A DNA stretch of 64,000 bases from JBFMAI01 sp040755725. GTDB taxonomy: Bacteria > Planctomycetota > Phycisphaerae > UBA1845 > Fen-1342. Within the stretch, counting starts at the first letter, position 1. The number at the start of each line of letters is the position of its first letter. Location: NCBI GenBank assembly GCA_040755725.1, contig JBFMAI010000027.1, positions 129,351 through 193,350 on the forward strand, written 5' to 3'. The notes beneath the pieces were generated by a model that saw only the letters and a program-made list of their open reading frames with translations, was not told the DNA's origin and made no database searches. A program made the translations under genes and the position numbers. Positions 8,708 to 18,221 of the stretch are shown piece after piece.

Positions 8708-9883
8708 ATGCACGTGTGCCACGTGATCACGCGGCTGATCGTCGGTGGGGCGCAGGAGAACACGATCCTGACCTGCGAGGGGCTGCACCAGCGCGGCTAC
8801 CGCGTGACGCTCGTCAGCGGCCCGACGCGCGGCCCGGAGGGCAGCTTGGTCGCGCGCGCGCGGCAGGGGGGGTACACCTTCATCGAGCTGCCCGAGCTGA
8901 TTCGCGCCGTCAACCCGTGGATGGACTTCCGCGCCCGGCGCTACCTGGCGATGGAGTTTCGCCGCCTGCGGCCCGACATTGTTCACACCCACAGCAGCAA
9001 GGCCGGCATCCTCGGCCGGCTGGCCGCGCACGACGCCCGCGTGCCCCTCGTCGTCCACACCATCCACGGCATGAGCTTCAATCGGACGCAAGCTTGGCTC
9101 GTTCGTCGCACGTACGCCGCCCTGGAATGGTGGGCCGCCCGCCGCTCGCACGCGATCGTCACCGTGGCCGACGCCATGATCGACCAGAGCGTCGCCGCCG
9201 GCCTCTGCCCCCGACACAAGCTGCGAACGGTTTACTCCGGCATGGAGGTCGAGCAGTTCACGCCGAGTGCGGAGTACCGCCGCGCGACCCGCGGCGGCTG
9301 GGGCGCGAGCGACGACGACATCGTGGTGGGGACCTGTGCCCGCCTCTTTCGCCGCAAGGGCTACGAGCAGCTCATCCCGATCATGGCGGCCGCGGCGCGA
9401 CGTGAACCGCGCCTGCGCTTCGTCTGGATCGGCGACGGGGCGCAGCGCGCCGAGTATGAAGCGGAACTCGCGCGGCTCGGCCTGGCCGAGCGGACCGTCC
9501 TGACGGGGTTGGTACCGCCGGTGGAGGTGCCCCGGCTGCTGGCCGGCTGCGACATTCTGGCGCACACGTCGCAATGGGAAGGGCTGCCGCGCGTCGTTGT
9601 GCAGGCGCTGTTGATGCAGGTTCCCGCCGTCGCGTTCAACATCGACGGGACGCCGGAAGTTGTCGTCGACGGGCGTACCGGCCGGCTCGTGCCGCTTAAT
9701 GACCTGGACGCATTCGTCGCCGCACTGTGTGAACTGGCCGCGGACGCCGACGCTCGGCGACGACTGGGGCACGCGGGACGGGAACTATGTCTGGAGCGGT
9801 TCGACTGGCGGCGGATGGTGGACCAACTGGAGACTTTGTACGCCGAGCTGGCCGCGGGGGGCTCCAAGGGGGCCGCCCCGTAG
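8708..9883 (+). CDS. Glycosyltransferase family 4 protein
   Basis: A cytoplasmic GT-B glycosyltransferase, about 391 residues from the ATG at 8708 (MHVCHVITRL). In-frame ATGs at 8672 and 8699 are alternatives. The N-terminal acceptor domain has the glycine-rich start IVGGAQENT and DIVHTHSSKAG. The C-terminal donor domain has RLFRRKGYE, VWIGDGAQRAEYE, HTSQWEGLPRVVVQAL (the E-x7-E type region) and NIDGTPEVV. It probably adds a sugar to a lipid-linked or cell-surface glycan. Donor and acceptor cannot be predicted. It is followed by a 347-bp gene-free stretch. Confidence 0.9.
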   Translation: MHVCHVITRLIVGGAQENTILTCEGLHQRGYRVTLVSGPTRGPEGSLVARARQGGYTFIELPELIRAVNPWMDFRARRYLAMEFRRLRPDIVHTHSSKAGILGRLAAHDARVPLVVHTIHGMSFNRTQAWLVRRTYAALEWWAARRSHAIVTVADAMIDQSVAAGLCPRHKLRTVYSGMEVEQFTPSAEYRRATRGGWGASDDDIVVGTCARLFRRKGYEQLIPIMAAAARREPRLRFVWIGDGAQRAEYEAELARLGLAERTVLTGLVPPVEVPRLLAGCDILAHTSQWEGLPRVVVQALLMQVPAVAFNIDGTPEVVVDGRTGRLVPLNDLDAFVAALCELAADADARRRLGHAGRELCLERFDWRRMVDQLETLYAELAAGGSKGAAP

Positions 9884-9932
9884 CCGGCGGAGTGCCACGA
9901 TGCCCGGGGCTCGCCGGAGGCCGTGCTGTGGC

Positions 9933-10012
9933 CTCCCTCCCTTTCAGGGAGGGGGTGGAGGAAGAGAAGAGGCTGGGACTCCCCTTCCTCTCAGGGAGGG
10001 GTTGGGGGAGGG
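9933..10012. repeat. Two adjacent copies of a CCCTCCC...GGGAGGG palindromic repeat
   Basis: Copy 1 (9933-9964) and copy 2 (9979-10012) share CTCCC, CTTTCAGGGAGGG or CTCTCAGGGAGGG, then GGTTGGGGGAGG-like ends. Each can fold as a short hairpin around TTTCA or TCTCA. The rest of the gene-free stretch 9884-10230 shows no coding signal. This is REP-like intergenic DNA between the glycosyltransferase and the restriction gene. Confidence 0.65.
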
Positions 10013-10230
10013 CCGAGAACGTCGACGAAGACGTCGCTCTCAGTTCCGCGGCTCGCGCGCAGCCGCGCGCTGGGGATTCTCCGGCGGTGCGTCGTCGTCG
10101 ACTCGGCGACCGGCTGCCGTGCCGAACCGTACGCCCCGACCCGGGTGCCTGCCCCATTGCGCCTCGGCCGGTTCCGGGGTATCCTCGCGTCCGACTGGCC
10201 CACGGAGGGTGGCCAGGGGAGTAGCTGGAC

Positions 10231-13200
10231 GTGCCGCTGCCCAGTGAGGCGACGATTCACGAGGTGGACTTCTGCGGCCAGGTCGCGACGGCCGTAGCCG
10301 CGATGCGCGCGCAGGACCCGACCTTCCCGTTCGCAGAAGCTCGGCTGGAAGGCTTTGGCACCGGGGCCGCCAAGCGGAAGCGGAAGGACCTGCAGTTCTT
10401 TGAACCCGGCGGCAAGCTGGCCCTGTGCGGCGAAGTGAAGCTGCCCGGCACGCCCGAAGGCCGCTCGCCGTACGACGATGCCGTGTATCAGGACGCGGCG
10501 CAAAAGGCCGACAACGCGGCCGTCCGCTTTTTCTTCACCTGGAACGTCAACGTCTTCGTTTTGTGGGACCGGTCGCAATGGGATAAGCCGATCCTGGAAC
10601 GGCGCGTCCGCGAATGGAAACTCGGGCTGACGCTGGCCGCCCCCGAAGACGTGGCCCGCCCCGAGAACCTGGATTTCATCCGCACGCGCTTCCTGCCCGA
10701 CCTGTTGCGCGACCTGGCCGACATTTACACCGGCCGGCGGCGCGACTGGACGATGCCGGCGGACGATATCTTCATCCGCTCGCTTGAAAGTCACCTGGAC
10801 TGGCCGGTTCAACTTGCGACGGCGTACCTGATCGACCGCACCGACCGGAACAAGACGTTCGACGCCAAGGTTCAACAGTGGCTTGCCGATCAAGACTGGA
10901 TTTTCGTCCGTAACGATGCGGACCAGTGGCGGGCCGCGCTGAACAACATGGCGAAGACGCTCGCCTACGTGTGGGCAAACCGGCTCATCTTCTACAAGGC
11001 GCTGCGCGCTCGCTTCGCCGACCTTCCCCGGCTGGAACTGAAGCGCAGCGTCAAGACGCCGGACGATGCGGCGAAGGCGTTCGACCGCTACTTCCAGAAG
11101 GCGGTAGAGCGTAGCGGCGACTATGAGCCGCTGCTGTTCCCGAACGCGCAAGACTGGGCGTCGGCAATCGTCTTCGAAGCCCCGAGCGCCCTGGACGCGT
11201 GACGCGGGCTGCTGCGCGGCATCGAATCCGTGGATTTCCGCGACGTGCCGTCCGACATTGTGGGCCGCATCTTCCAGAAGCTCATCGGTCCCGAAGAGCG
11301 CCACCGCTACGGCCAGCATTTCACCGGCGACGACGTGGTGGACCTGATTAACGCCTTCTGCATCCGTGACGGCGGCGACAGCGTGCTTGACCCGGCGTGC
11401 GGCTCGGGGAGCTTCCTGGTCCGGGCGTATTATCGCAAGCGCCACCTGGACCCGAACCGCCAGCATCTTGACCAGCTCGCCGACCTGTTCGGCTGCGATA
11501 TCGCGCTGTACCCCGCGCACCTGGCGACGCTGAACCTGGCCGCCCGCGAAATCAACGACGAAGCAAACTACCCGCGCATCGTCCGCCGTGATTTCTTCGA
11601 CACCGAACGCGGGAAGCCGTTTTGTACGCTGCCGGACAACGCCGGCGGCACGATGCCCGTGAATCTGCCGGACCTGGACGCCGTAGTCGGCAATCCGCCC
11701 TACGTTCGGCAAGAGAAAATCGACAAGTCGGACAAGCCGCGCTACGCCGCGCTCGTGACCGGCGCATGGGCCGACGTGAAGCTATCCGGCCGGGCCGATC
11801 TGCATTGCTACTTCTGGCCCGTGGCGACGAAGTTGTTGAAGCCGGACGGCTACTTCGGGTTTTTGACAAGCTCATCGTGGCTGGACGTGGAATACGGCTT
11901 CGCGCTGCAAGGCTGGATTCTGCGGCACTTCAAGCTACTGGCAATCATGGAAAGTAACGCGGAACCGTGGTTCACAGACGCCCGCGTAAGGACCGTCGCG
12001 ACCATTCTGCAACGCTGCGACGATGAGACCGAGCGCATGGCGAATTTGGTCCGCTTCGTCCGGTTCGACAAGCCGCTACGCGACATCATCGGCGCACCGG
12101 CCGGGGCGATGAAGCCGAGCGGCAACAGGCGGTCGAACGGCTGCGCGACCGCATCTTGGCCGCTACGGTCGATGAGGAAGACGAAGCGTTGCGGATCATC
12201 GTCAAGCTGCAACGGGACTTGTGGGCCGACGGCGTACGGGCCGGCTCGATTCTGCGCGACGTTGCGCCCGACGAAGCCGACGCCGAAGACGCCGACGACA
12301 GCGACGAGGCGGGAGCCGAGAAGAACGCCGCACCGGAAGTGCCGGCTAACCACCAGAACAACATGGCGTTCCACGAAGGCGACTACGTGGCCGGCAAGTG
12401 GGGCCGCTACGTCCGCGCCCCGGACTTCTACTTCGACATGATGCACCGCTTCGGCCGGCGCTTCGTCCCGCTGGGCGAAATTGCGAACGTGCGGTTCGGC
12501 GTCAAGAGCGGTTGCGACGCGTTCTTCATGCCGCGCGACGTGACGGATGAGCTACTGCGCGAGTGCGCGACGGACGCGGCGTTCAAGCGCCGGGCGGGTG
12601 GCGCCCCGCGAAAAGACTTGGAAGCCGGCAAGCTGCGCATCATCCAAGCGGGCGACGGCAGTATTCATGCAGTAGAAGCCGAGTTTCTGGCGCCCGAAGT
12701 ACACAGCTTGATGAAGGTGGACCGGCCCATCGTGCGGGCAAAGGACCTGGACCGCGTCGTTCTGCTGGTCGGCCAGCCGATGAAGGACCTGCGCGGAACG
12801 TGGGTTCACAAGTACCTGAAATACGGCGAACAGGCCACGTTCGCGTCGAAGAAATCGAAGGCGGTGCCGGTTCCCCAGCGTTCGACCTGCGCGGCGCGCG
12901 ATCCGTGGTACGACCTGACGAAGCTGGTGAAGCCGGGCTTCGCCTTCTGGCCCATGGCGCAGCAGTATCGCCATATCATCGCTGGCAATCCCGAGCGCCT
13001 CATCTGCAACCACAATCTGTTCGACCTGTACTCGGAAGAACTGATCAGGCGGGAACAGGATGCGTTTTGGGCCGTGCTCAATTCGACACTGGTCGGCTTG
13101 TTCAAGACGTTCTACGGGCGCTGGGCCGGCACGGAAGGGAACCTGAAAACCGAAGTTGTGGACGTGAACCTGTTAGAAGTGCCGGACCCGCGCGGCATCG

Positions 13201-14093
13201 ACGCCGACTTGGCGAAGCGGCTCACGTCCGCTGTCAAGGCGATGAGCCGGCGGACCGTCGGCCGCCTCATCGAAGAACAGCTTATGCACTGCCATTCACC
13301 CGAGCGCGCCCGGCGCATCGCCGCGGGGCCGCTCGTGCTGTCCGACGAGCTGCGCCAGGATGACCGGCGCGACCTGGACGATGCCGTTTTCGAACTGCTT
13401 GGCGTGAGCGACGCGGCCGAACGGGCGCAGCTTGTGCAACGCTTGCACGAGGCGACGGCGCGGCACTTCCGCAATATCCGCGTGGTGGAAATCGAGAAAC
13501 AGGAACAGCGGTCGCGAACCGGCAACCGGCGGTTCAGCGTCTTGGAACTGGCCGCCGACGCGTGGGACGCGGCCGAGCTTCCCGACCTGACGCCGCTGGC
13601 CGAATGGGTCGGCAAGGAAGCTGAGCGTATCACGGCGTCGGCGGGGGCCGATGCGGTTCAGGCGGTGAACATCCCCGAAGAGCGGCCCGCCGAACTGTCG
13701 CCTTCGCCCATGTTCGACCCGAACACGGTCTATTTCGGTCGGCGGGCCGGCGGCAAGGGGCGCGATGCGACGGCGGGCGCGCAGATGGACTGCCCGTCGA
13801 ACGGACAGGCGAAGCTCATCGTCCGCTTGGCAAACGTCGGCGTATCCGGCTGGGTGAACGTGCCGACCGACGAAGCGGCGTGCCTGACGACGCTGCGGGC
13901 GGTCGATGGCCGCTTGCAGGCGGCGCGGAAACGCTTCGACGAACTCGCCGAAAGCCGCACGAGCGACCCGCGGCTACAAACGCAGATTTCGGACCAGCTT
14001 GCCCGCTGGTTCATCCTCGGCCGCGACGTGACACGCCCACTCGAGGACTCCGAAGACGTCAGCGAGAACGGGCCGCCGGCCGACGCTGAGTGA
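10231..14093 (+). pseudogene. Type IIG-like restriction-modification protein (nuclease + N6-adenine methylase + specificity domain), disrupted
   Basis: A long gene of about 1287 codons read in three pieces. The first piece (from GTG 10231) holds a PD-(D/E)xK-like nuclease region with CGEVKLPG. An in-frame TGA at 11200-11202 then splits ALDA from RGLLRGIESVDFRDVP. The second piece carries methylase motif I, LDPACGSGSFL (about 11390), and motif IV, NPPYVRQEK (about 11692). A reading-frame change at about 12095-12106, next to a GGGG run, moves into the third piece with the target-recognition region (KSGCDAFFMPRDVT, WVHKYLKYGEQ, FYGRWAGTEGN) and a helical C-terminus. Family knowledge: such enzymes modify an adenine and cut nearby. 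Two lesions suggest a dead or phase-variable gene; a sequencing error is possible. Base composition looks lower in GC than neighbours, which fits transfer. Confidence 0.8.
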
Positions 14094-14109
14094 GGCGCAA
14101 GTCCCCGCA

Positions 14110-14307
14110 CTACTCCCCACGGTCCGTTGCCTCGTCGTCGGCGACGGCATCGCCGAACCGACCGCCTTCCCTCTTGCGGACCGCCTCGCGCAGGATGAAC
14201 TCGATCTGCGCGTTGACGCTGCGCAGTTCGTCGCGGGCCCAGCGGTGCAGGGCGTCTGCGAGCTCCGGCGCGATCCGCAACAAAATGGCCTTCTTCTTGT
14301 CAGTCAC
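14110..14307 (-). CDS. Small ribbon-helix-helix (Arc-type) protein
   Basis: 65 residues. KAILLRIAPELADALHRWA forms the beta strand and first helix of an Arc/MetJ-type fold, and DELRSVNAQIEFILREAV gives the second helix. Such proteins bind DNA as dimers and often act as antitoxins or small repressors. It is convergent with the broken restriction-modification gene with only 16 bp between their ends. No toxin-like partner gene is seen next to it, so a regulator role is as likely as an antitoxin role. Confidence 0.75.
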   Translation of the reverse strand: MTDKKKAILLRIAPELADALHRWARDELRSVNAQIEFILREAVRKREGGRFGDAVADDEATDRGE

Positions 14308-14395
14308 GATCCACTATTCCGGTTCGACGCTTCGGCGGCCGGCGGAGCACCGGCGTCCGGGGCCGGCAACCTGCGTCAGCAACAGCTCGGTGCCA

Positions 14396-14530
14396 AATGG
14401 GGCCACTGCTTAAGAGCAGTGGCACACGACCGGGCGGAAGCACTGCTCAACAGAACAGCAGGGACACACGGCCAGGTGGAGCCAGTGATCAAGCGCAGTG
14501 GCGCGCGGCCAAAGCGCGGTGGCCCATGTG
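14396..14530. repeat. Cluster of degenerate palindromic CACTGCT...AGCAGTG repeats
   Basis: Four imperfect units follow one another: CCACTGCTTAAGAGCAGTGG, then GCACTGCTCAACAG with AACAGCAG, then CCAGTGATCAAGCGCAGTGG, then AAAGCGCGGTGG. Each is followed by CACACGACC, CACACGGCC or GCGCGGCC. The first is a near-perfect hairpin. The gene-free stretch 14308-14620 holds nothing else that I recognise. Confidence 0.6.
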
Positions 14531-14620
14531 TTCCGCGTCCCGCACAGCGACGCGCACCCCTTGGCCGCGCGGACCCTGGGTCCCTCGATCCCTCGGTTAC
14601 CTGGTCGCGGGGCCGGCCGA

Positions 14621-15523
14621 CTACGTGTACAACGTGCCCGCATTGACCACCGGCTGGGCCGCCTGCTCGCCGCAAAGTACGACCAGCAGGTTGCTCACCA
14701 TCGCCGCCTTGCGCTCGTCGTCGAGCGTTACGGTCTTCTTCTCTTCCAGTTTCTCGAGCGCCAACTCCACCATACCGACGGCGCCTTCCACGATGCGCAG
14801 CCGGGCCGCGACAATCGCCTCGGCCTGCTGCCGGCGGAGCATGGCGCCGGCGATTTCCGGCGCGTACGCCAGGTGGCTCAGCCGGGCTTCCTCAATGATG
14901 ACACCCGCCTTGGCGAGCCGGTCCTGAAGCTCCTGTTGGAGCGTGTGCGACACCTCGTCCATGCTGCCGCGCAGCGAGAGCTCGTTGTCGGCGGTGGTGT
15001 CGTACGGATACCGGCTGGCCAAATGGCGCAGCGCCGATTCACTCTGAATGTGGACGTAATCCTTGTAGTCGTCCACATCGAAGGAGGCCTGCGCGGTGTT
15101 CTCCACCCGCCAGACGACCACGGCGGCGATCTCGGTCGGGTTGCCGCGCTGGTCGTTCACCTTGAGCTTGTCGGTGTTGAAGTTCCGCGTGCGGAGCGAA
15201 ATCTTCAGCTTGCGCAGCAGCGGATTAGCATAGTGAAACCCCGCCCGGCGCACGGTCCCCTTGTACGCCCCGAACAGCAGCAGCACCGCCGCCTCGTTCG
15301 GCTGCAAGGTGAAGAAGCCGGCCCACAGCAGCCCCAGGGCGGCGGCGACCAACGAGCAACCCACCAGGCCCCAGATCGCCCGAACGGGCACGACGTCGCG
15401 CGGCGTGTGGGCCGCGATGTCGATGAAGTAGTAGAACACATACGCCAGACCCAGCGTGGCCAGAATCAGGACGGGCAGTATGGCCCACCCGCTGCTGGTT
15501 CGCTTTTCGAACTCGGTCGTCAT
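14621..15523 (-). CDS. SPFH/band-7 domain membrane protein
   Basis: 300 residues. Two hydrophobic segments at about 14-34 and 50-72 anchor the protein in the membrane. The rest is a stomatin/prohibitin-type SPFH domain (LQPNEAAVLLLFGAYKGTVR, ISLRTRNFNTDKLKVNDQRG, TLQQELQDRLAKAGVIIEEA) ending in a coiled-coil-prone AEAIVAARLRIVEGAVGMVE region. Proteins of this type scaffold membrane microdomains and often control a membrane protease. No partner protease gene (NfeD-type) is visible nearby. An AT-rich region with a perfect palindrome lies just upstream. Confidence 0.88.
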   Translation of the reverse strand: MTTEFEKRTSSGWAILPVLILATLGLAYVFYYFIDIAAHTPRDVVPVRAIWGLVGCSLVAAALGLLWAGFFTLQPNEAAVLLLFGAYKGTVRRAGFHYANPLLRKLKISLRTRNFNTDKLKVNDQRGNPTEIAAVVVWRVENTAQASFDVDDYKDYVHIQSESALRHLASRYPYDTTADNELSLRGSMDEVSHTLQQELQDRLAKAGVIIEEARLSHLAYAPEIAGAMLRRQQAEAIVAARLRIVEGAVGMVELALEKLEEKKTVTLDDERKAAMVSNLLVVLCGEQAAQPVVNAGTLYT

Positions 15524-15553
15524 GTTCGGCCTCCACCAGAAGCTCGCAGAACG

Positions 15554-15565
15554 TAACTATAGTTA
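15554..15565. promoter_or_regulatory. Perfect 12-bp palindrome upstream of the SPFH gene
   Basis: TAACTATAGTTA is a perfect palindrome centred 36 bp upstream of the SPFH start codon in an AT-rich island (15550-15590) inside otherwise GC-rich DNA. The position suits an operator or a -10 region. No matching regulator is identified. Confidence 0.3.
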
Positions 15566-15688
15566 TGATATCACAAAAATATCTCCGGGGCAACCTCACA
15601 TCTGCACGTGTGGACAGCGCACGCTGGATCGAGCGGCATGGTCCAATAAAAACAACGCTAAATAAAATATTCCGCTGCTACCCCACCG

Positions 15689-16711
15689 TCAGGCTTTCGA
15701 ACCCGACGATTCTCGACGAATGCCCATGACGTCCGGCTTGAACACGCGGCTTTCGAGAGCGCGCACGTACGTGGTCCAATCGCTCGCCGGATCGGTGTCG
15801 GCGGCGATGGCCTCGGCGACCATGGCCAACTTGGCGTCGAGGTTGTCGAGGTAGTGGACCATGATGGCCTCGCCGGTGGCCGGCAGGCGCGGGCTGCCGA
15901 ACTCGTACTTGCCGTGGTGGGCCAGGATCAGGTGCTTGAGGGCCATCTCGACGTCGGCGGGGAACGGCTGGCGGGTCTCACGCTCCAGCTCACGGCACTT
16001 GTCGTGGATCCACAGGACGCATTGGGTGATGTGCCCCAGGAGTTGCCCCTCGTTGGTGTATTCGAAGTTCGTCACGCAGGCCAGCTCGCGGACTTTGCCC
16101 ACGTCGTGCAGGAAAATGCCGGCGATCACGAGATCGCGGCTGACCTGCGGGTAAAGCGGACAAACCGCCTCAGCAAGCCGTAGCAGGCTGTGCGTGTGTT
16201 CAATCAACCCGCCCAGGTACGCGTGGTGCATCTGGACGGCGGCCGGTGCCCGCTTGAACGCCGCCGCGAACTCCTCATCGTTCACAAACTTGCCGACCAG
16301 GGCCAGCAGATCCCGATGCCGGATTGTCCGCAGGATTGCCTTGATGCGGTCCCACAAGACGCCGGGATCTTCGCGGCCGGCCGGCAGAAAATCCGCCGGA
16401 TCAAACGTCCCCGGTTCGACGGCCCGCAGCCCTTCCACGATGAATTGGCGGTTGCCCCGATAGCTGTCCACCCGGCCCCGTACGTGCAGCAGCCCGCCCT
16501 CCGGCATGGAGTCGTACAGCTCCTGCGACGCCTGCCACATCCGGGCCACCATTTGCCCGCTGGCGTCGGCCAGCACCGCGTGAATGTAGAGGCTCCCGTT
16601 GCTGGCCGTGCGCAGGTCCTTCTGCGCCAGGCGAAAGACCTGGTCCTCGACCCGCTCCCCGGGCTGAAGCTCGGCGATCCGGCGACGGGACGCGGTCGAG
16701 TCGGGGCTCAT
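15689..16711 (-). CDS. YhaM-like 3'-5' exoribonuclease (OB-fold + HD domain)
   Basis: 340 residues from the ATG at 16711. The N-terminal OB-fold nucleic-acid-binding region (DQVFRLAQKDLRTASNGS to RGRVDSYRGNRQF) is followed by an HD phosphohydrolase domain with the pair LHDVGKV (H202, D203) and upstream MHHAYLGGLIEHTHS, as in YhaM. Members degrade RNA or single-stranded DNA from the 3' end using divalent metal. The ATG overlaps the stop of the upstream gene by four bases (ATGA), so the two are translationally coupled. Confidence 0.88.
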   Translation of the reverse strand: MSPDSTASRRRIAELQPGERVEDQVFRLAQKDLRTASNGSLYIHAVLADASGQMVARMWQASQELYDSMPEGGLLHVRGRVDSYRGNRQFIVEGLRAVEPGTFDPADFLPAGREDPGVLWDRIKAILRTIRHRDLLALVGKFVNDEEFAAAFKRAPAAVQMHHAYLGGLIEHTHSLLRLAEAVCPLYPQVSRDLVIAGIFLHDVGKVRELACVTNFEYTNEGQLLGHITQCVLWIHDKCRELERETRQPFPADVEMALKHLILAHHGKYEFGSPRLPATGEAIMVHYLDNLDAKLAMVAEAIAADTDPASDWTTYVRALESRVFKPDVMGIRRESSGSKA

Positions 16712-17139
16712 GATTTCTTCCCACCCCCGGGTGTCGGCGGGCCGCCCGCCACGGTCAGCCATTCATACGCATCCGGGTCGAAGAACACCGCCCCGGGGCC
16801 GAATAGGTCCCGCCGGATCACAATGCCCAGCGGTGTGGTGTAATACGAGTGGATGGACGCGGCCAATTCGGCAATGGCGGCATCCCACGACCGGCCAGCG
16901 TCTTCTAGAGCGCGCAGCGCGAAGTAGATGCCCTGCGGGTCACCCTGGTGGCGGCACATGATCTCGGCCATCACGATCTGCTCGGCCGACTGCCGCGTCA
17001 GCTCCCAGTTTGCCCGGGCGTGGTCGTGAAAGACCACGGTGTGCAGCCGCTCGACCTCCGCGACGACCCGTTGCAGGCAATCGTCCGAGCGGATCGCCCG
17101 GAGCAACCCCTCGGTCTGTTCCGCCGATAGACGCGCCAC
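16708..17139 (-). CDS. Conserved-looking hypothetical protein upstream of YhaM
   Basis: 143 residues with no signal peptide or membrane segment, not recognised as a known family. Helical N-terminal two thirds contain LRAIRSDDCLQRVVAEVERL and an AEIMCRHQGDPQGIYFALRALEDAG segment. The C-terminus ends in a glycine/proline-rich tail (PPTPGGGKKS). Coupling to the YhaM-like gene through a 4-base overlap suggests a related or co-regulated role; nothing more can be supported. Confidence 0.65.
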   Translation of the reverse strand: MARLSAEQTEGLLRAIRSDDCLQRVVAEVERLHTVVFHDHARANWELTRQSAEQIVMAEIMCRHQGDPQGIYFALRALEDAGRSWDAAIAELAASIHSYYTTPLGIVIRRDLFGPGAVFFDPDAYEWLTVAGGPPTPGGGKKS

Positions 17140-17169
17140 GGCTTCCTCTGCTGACGAATCGCGGGGACG

Positions 17170-18081
17170 CTAGGTGCCTGGTTGCCGCACCCCGCGGCCC
17201 GGCCGCGGCGTCGGGGGAGGTTCTTCCTCTTCCTCGGCCGGCGGGGGCGTAGCCTCGGGGGGTGGTGCGGCCGCGGGCAACTCGACCGCTTGGCCGGCGA
17301 CCGCGGCCTCCAGAGCGGCGTTGAGCGTCGGCTCGTCGACCGTGGATGTGCGGGCGACCCAGTCGATGATGCGGCCCAATTGTTCCTGCAATTCCTGGTG
17401 GTACGCGACGATGGCGTCCACGTCCGCCTTCGTCAGCGGAGCGTCCAGGCGGAACCGCCACTGGCCGCTGTCCAGAACCAGCCGCAGGACCGGCGTCGCC
17501 TTGGTCGGCCCCAGCAGAAGCGCCGCCGGGTTCGGCGTAACGCTCGCGTTCTGCGGGTCAAGCAGCTCCCATCGCGGTAGGTCGCCTCCGACGCCGCGGA
17601 CCTTGGCCAGCCACGTGCTGATCTTGGTCGGTTCGAACGAGCCCTTGAGATGCCGTCCCAGCGTGTCGAGCGTGGCAAACGTGGCGAAGAGGAGCTCGCT
17701 TTGCTCCGCCAGCAGCCGGACGTCCTCGCTCCGGAAGGCCCGCAGTGCCAATGTGACTTCGCCGTCGCGCACGGCGTTCACGAGGTTGGCCACCGTGGTC
17801 CGGACCGCGGCCTCCGCTCCGCCCGCGCCGCCGCGCTCGGGTAAGGGGGTCGGGCGCACCTCGGGGACCGCGTCGAACCCCTCCGCCATGCGCGGGGGCT
17901 GGTACGCCGTCGCATCCTGGAGAATCCCCGTGTCCACGATCGGCGGCCCCAGGGGGGCCCCCTCTTTCACACCGCCCAGCGTGCCCCCCAGCCGCGTGGG
18001 CGAATCCTGCGACTCGCCGCACGCGCCAACCAAGAAGACCACGCTGACGCCGCAGCCAAGCAAGAACGGAATCTTGGGCAT
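17170..18081 (-). CDS. Putative lipoprotein with proline/glutamate-rich tail
   Basis: 303 residues from the ATG at 18081, giving MPKIPFLLGCGVSVVFLVGAC with a lipobox ending in cysteine 21. A longer start at 18141 would put 20 arginine-poor residues in front and spoil the signal. The mid region (VRTTVANLVNAVRDGEVTLA and so on) resembles the two-helix start of NTF2-like or DUF-type lipoproteins measuring about 180 residues. The C-terminus is disordered (PPPEATPPPAEEEEEPPPTP). Function unknown. It lies upstream of, and may share an operon with, the gene at 16708 (30-bp gap). Confidence 0.65.
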   Translation of the reverse strand: MPKIPFLLGCGVSVVFLVGACGESQDSPTRLGGTLGGVKEGAPLGPPIVDTGILQDATAYQPPRMAEGFDAVPEVRPTPLPERGGAGGAEAAVRTTVANLVNAVRDGEVTLALRAFRSEDVRLLAEQSELLFATFATLDTLGRHLKGSFEPTKISTWLAKVRGVGGDLPRWELLDPQNASVTPNPAALLLGPTKATPVLRLVLDSGQWRFRLDAPLTKADVDAIVAYHQELQEQLGRIIDWVARTSTVDEPTLNAALEAAVAGQAVELPAAAPPPEATPPPAEEEEEPPPTPRPGRGVRQPGT

Positions 18082-18221
18082 GACGACCACCGCTTGGGCC
18101 AAAGCGACCGGTCGCGTCGGGCGGCACCCGCCGTTCGCCACCGGCCCACATCGGTCCCGGCACCGTAGCCCGGGGGCCGATAGCCGTCAATGGTAGCTTC
18201 AAGGGGGGTGAATGAGGTGCC

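Noticed and set aside
11200..11202. In-frame TGA in the restriction gene as a second selenocysteine
   Set aside because: It falls between ALDA and RGLLRG in a linker with no redox context and no paired cysteine; decay or sequence error is more likely.
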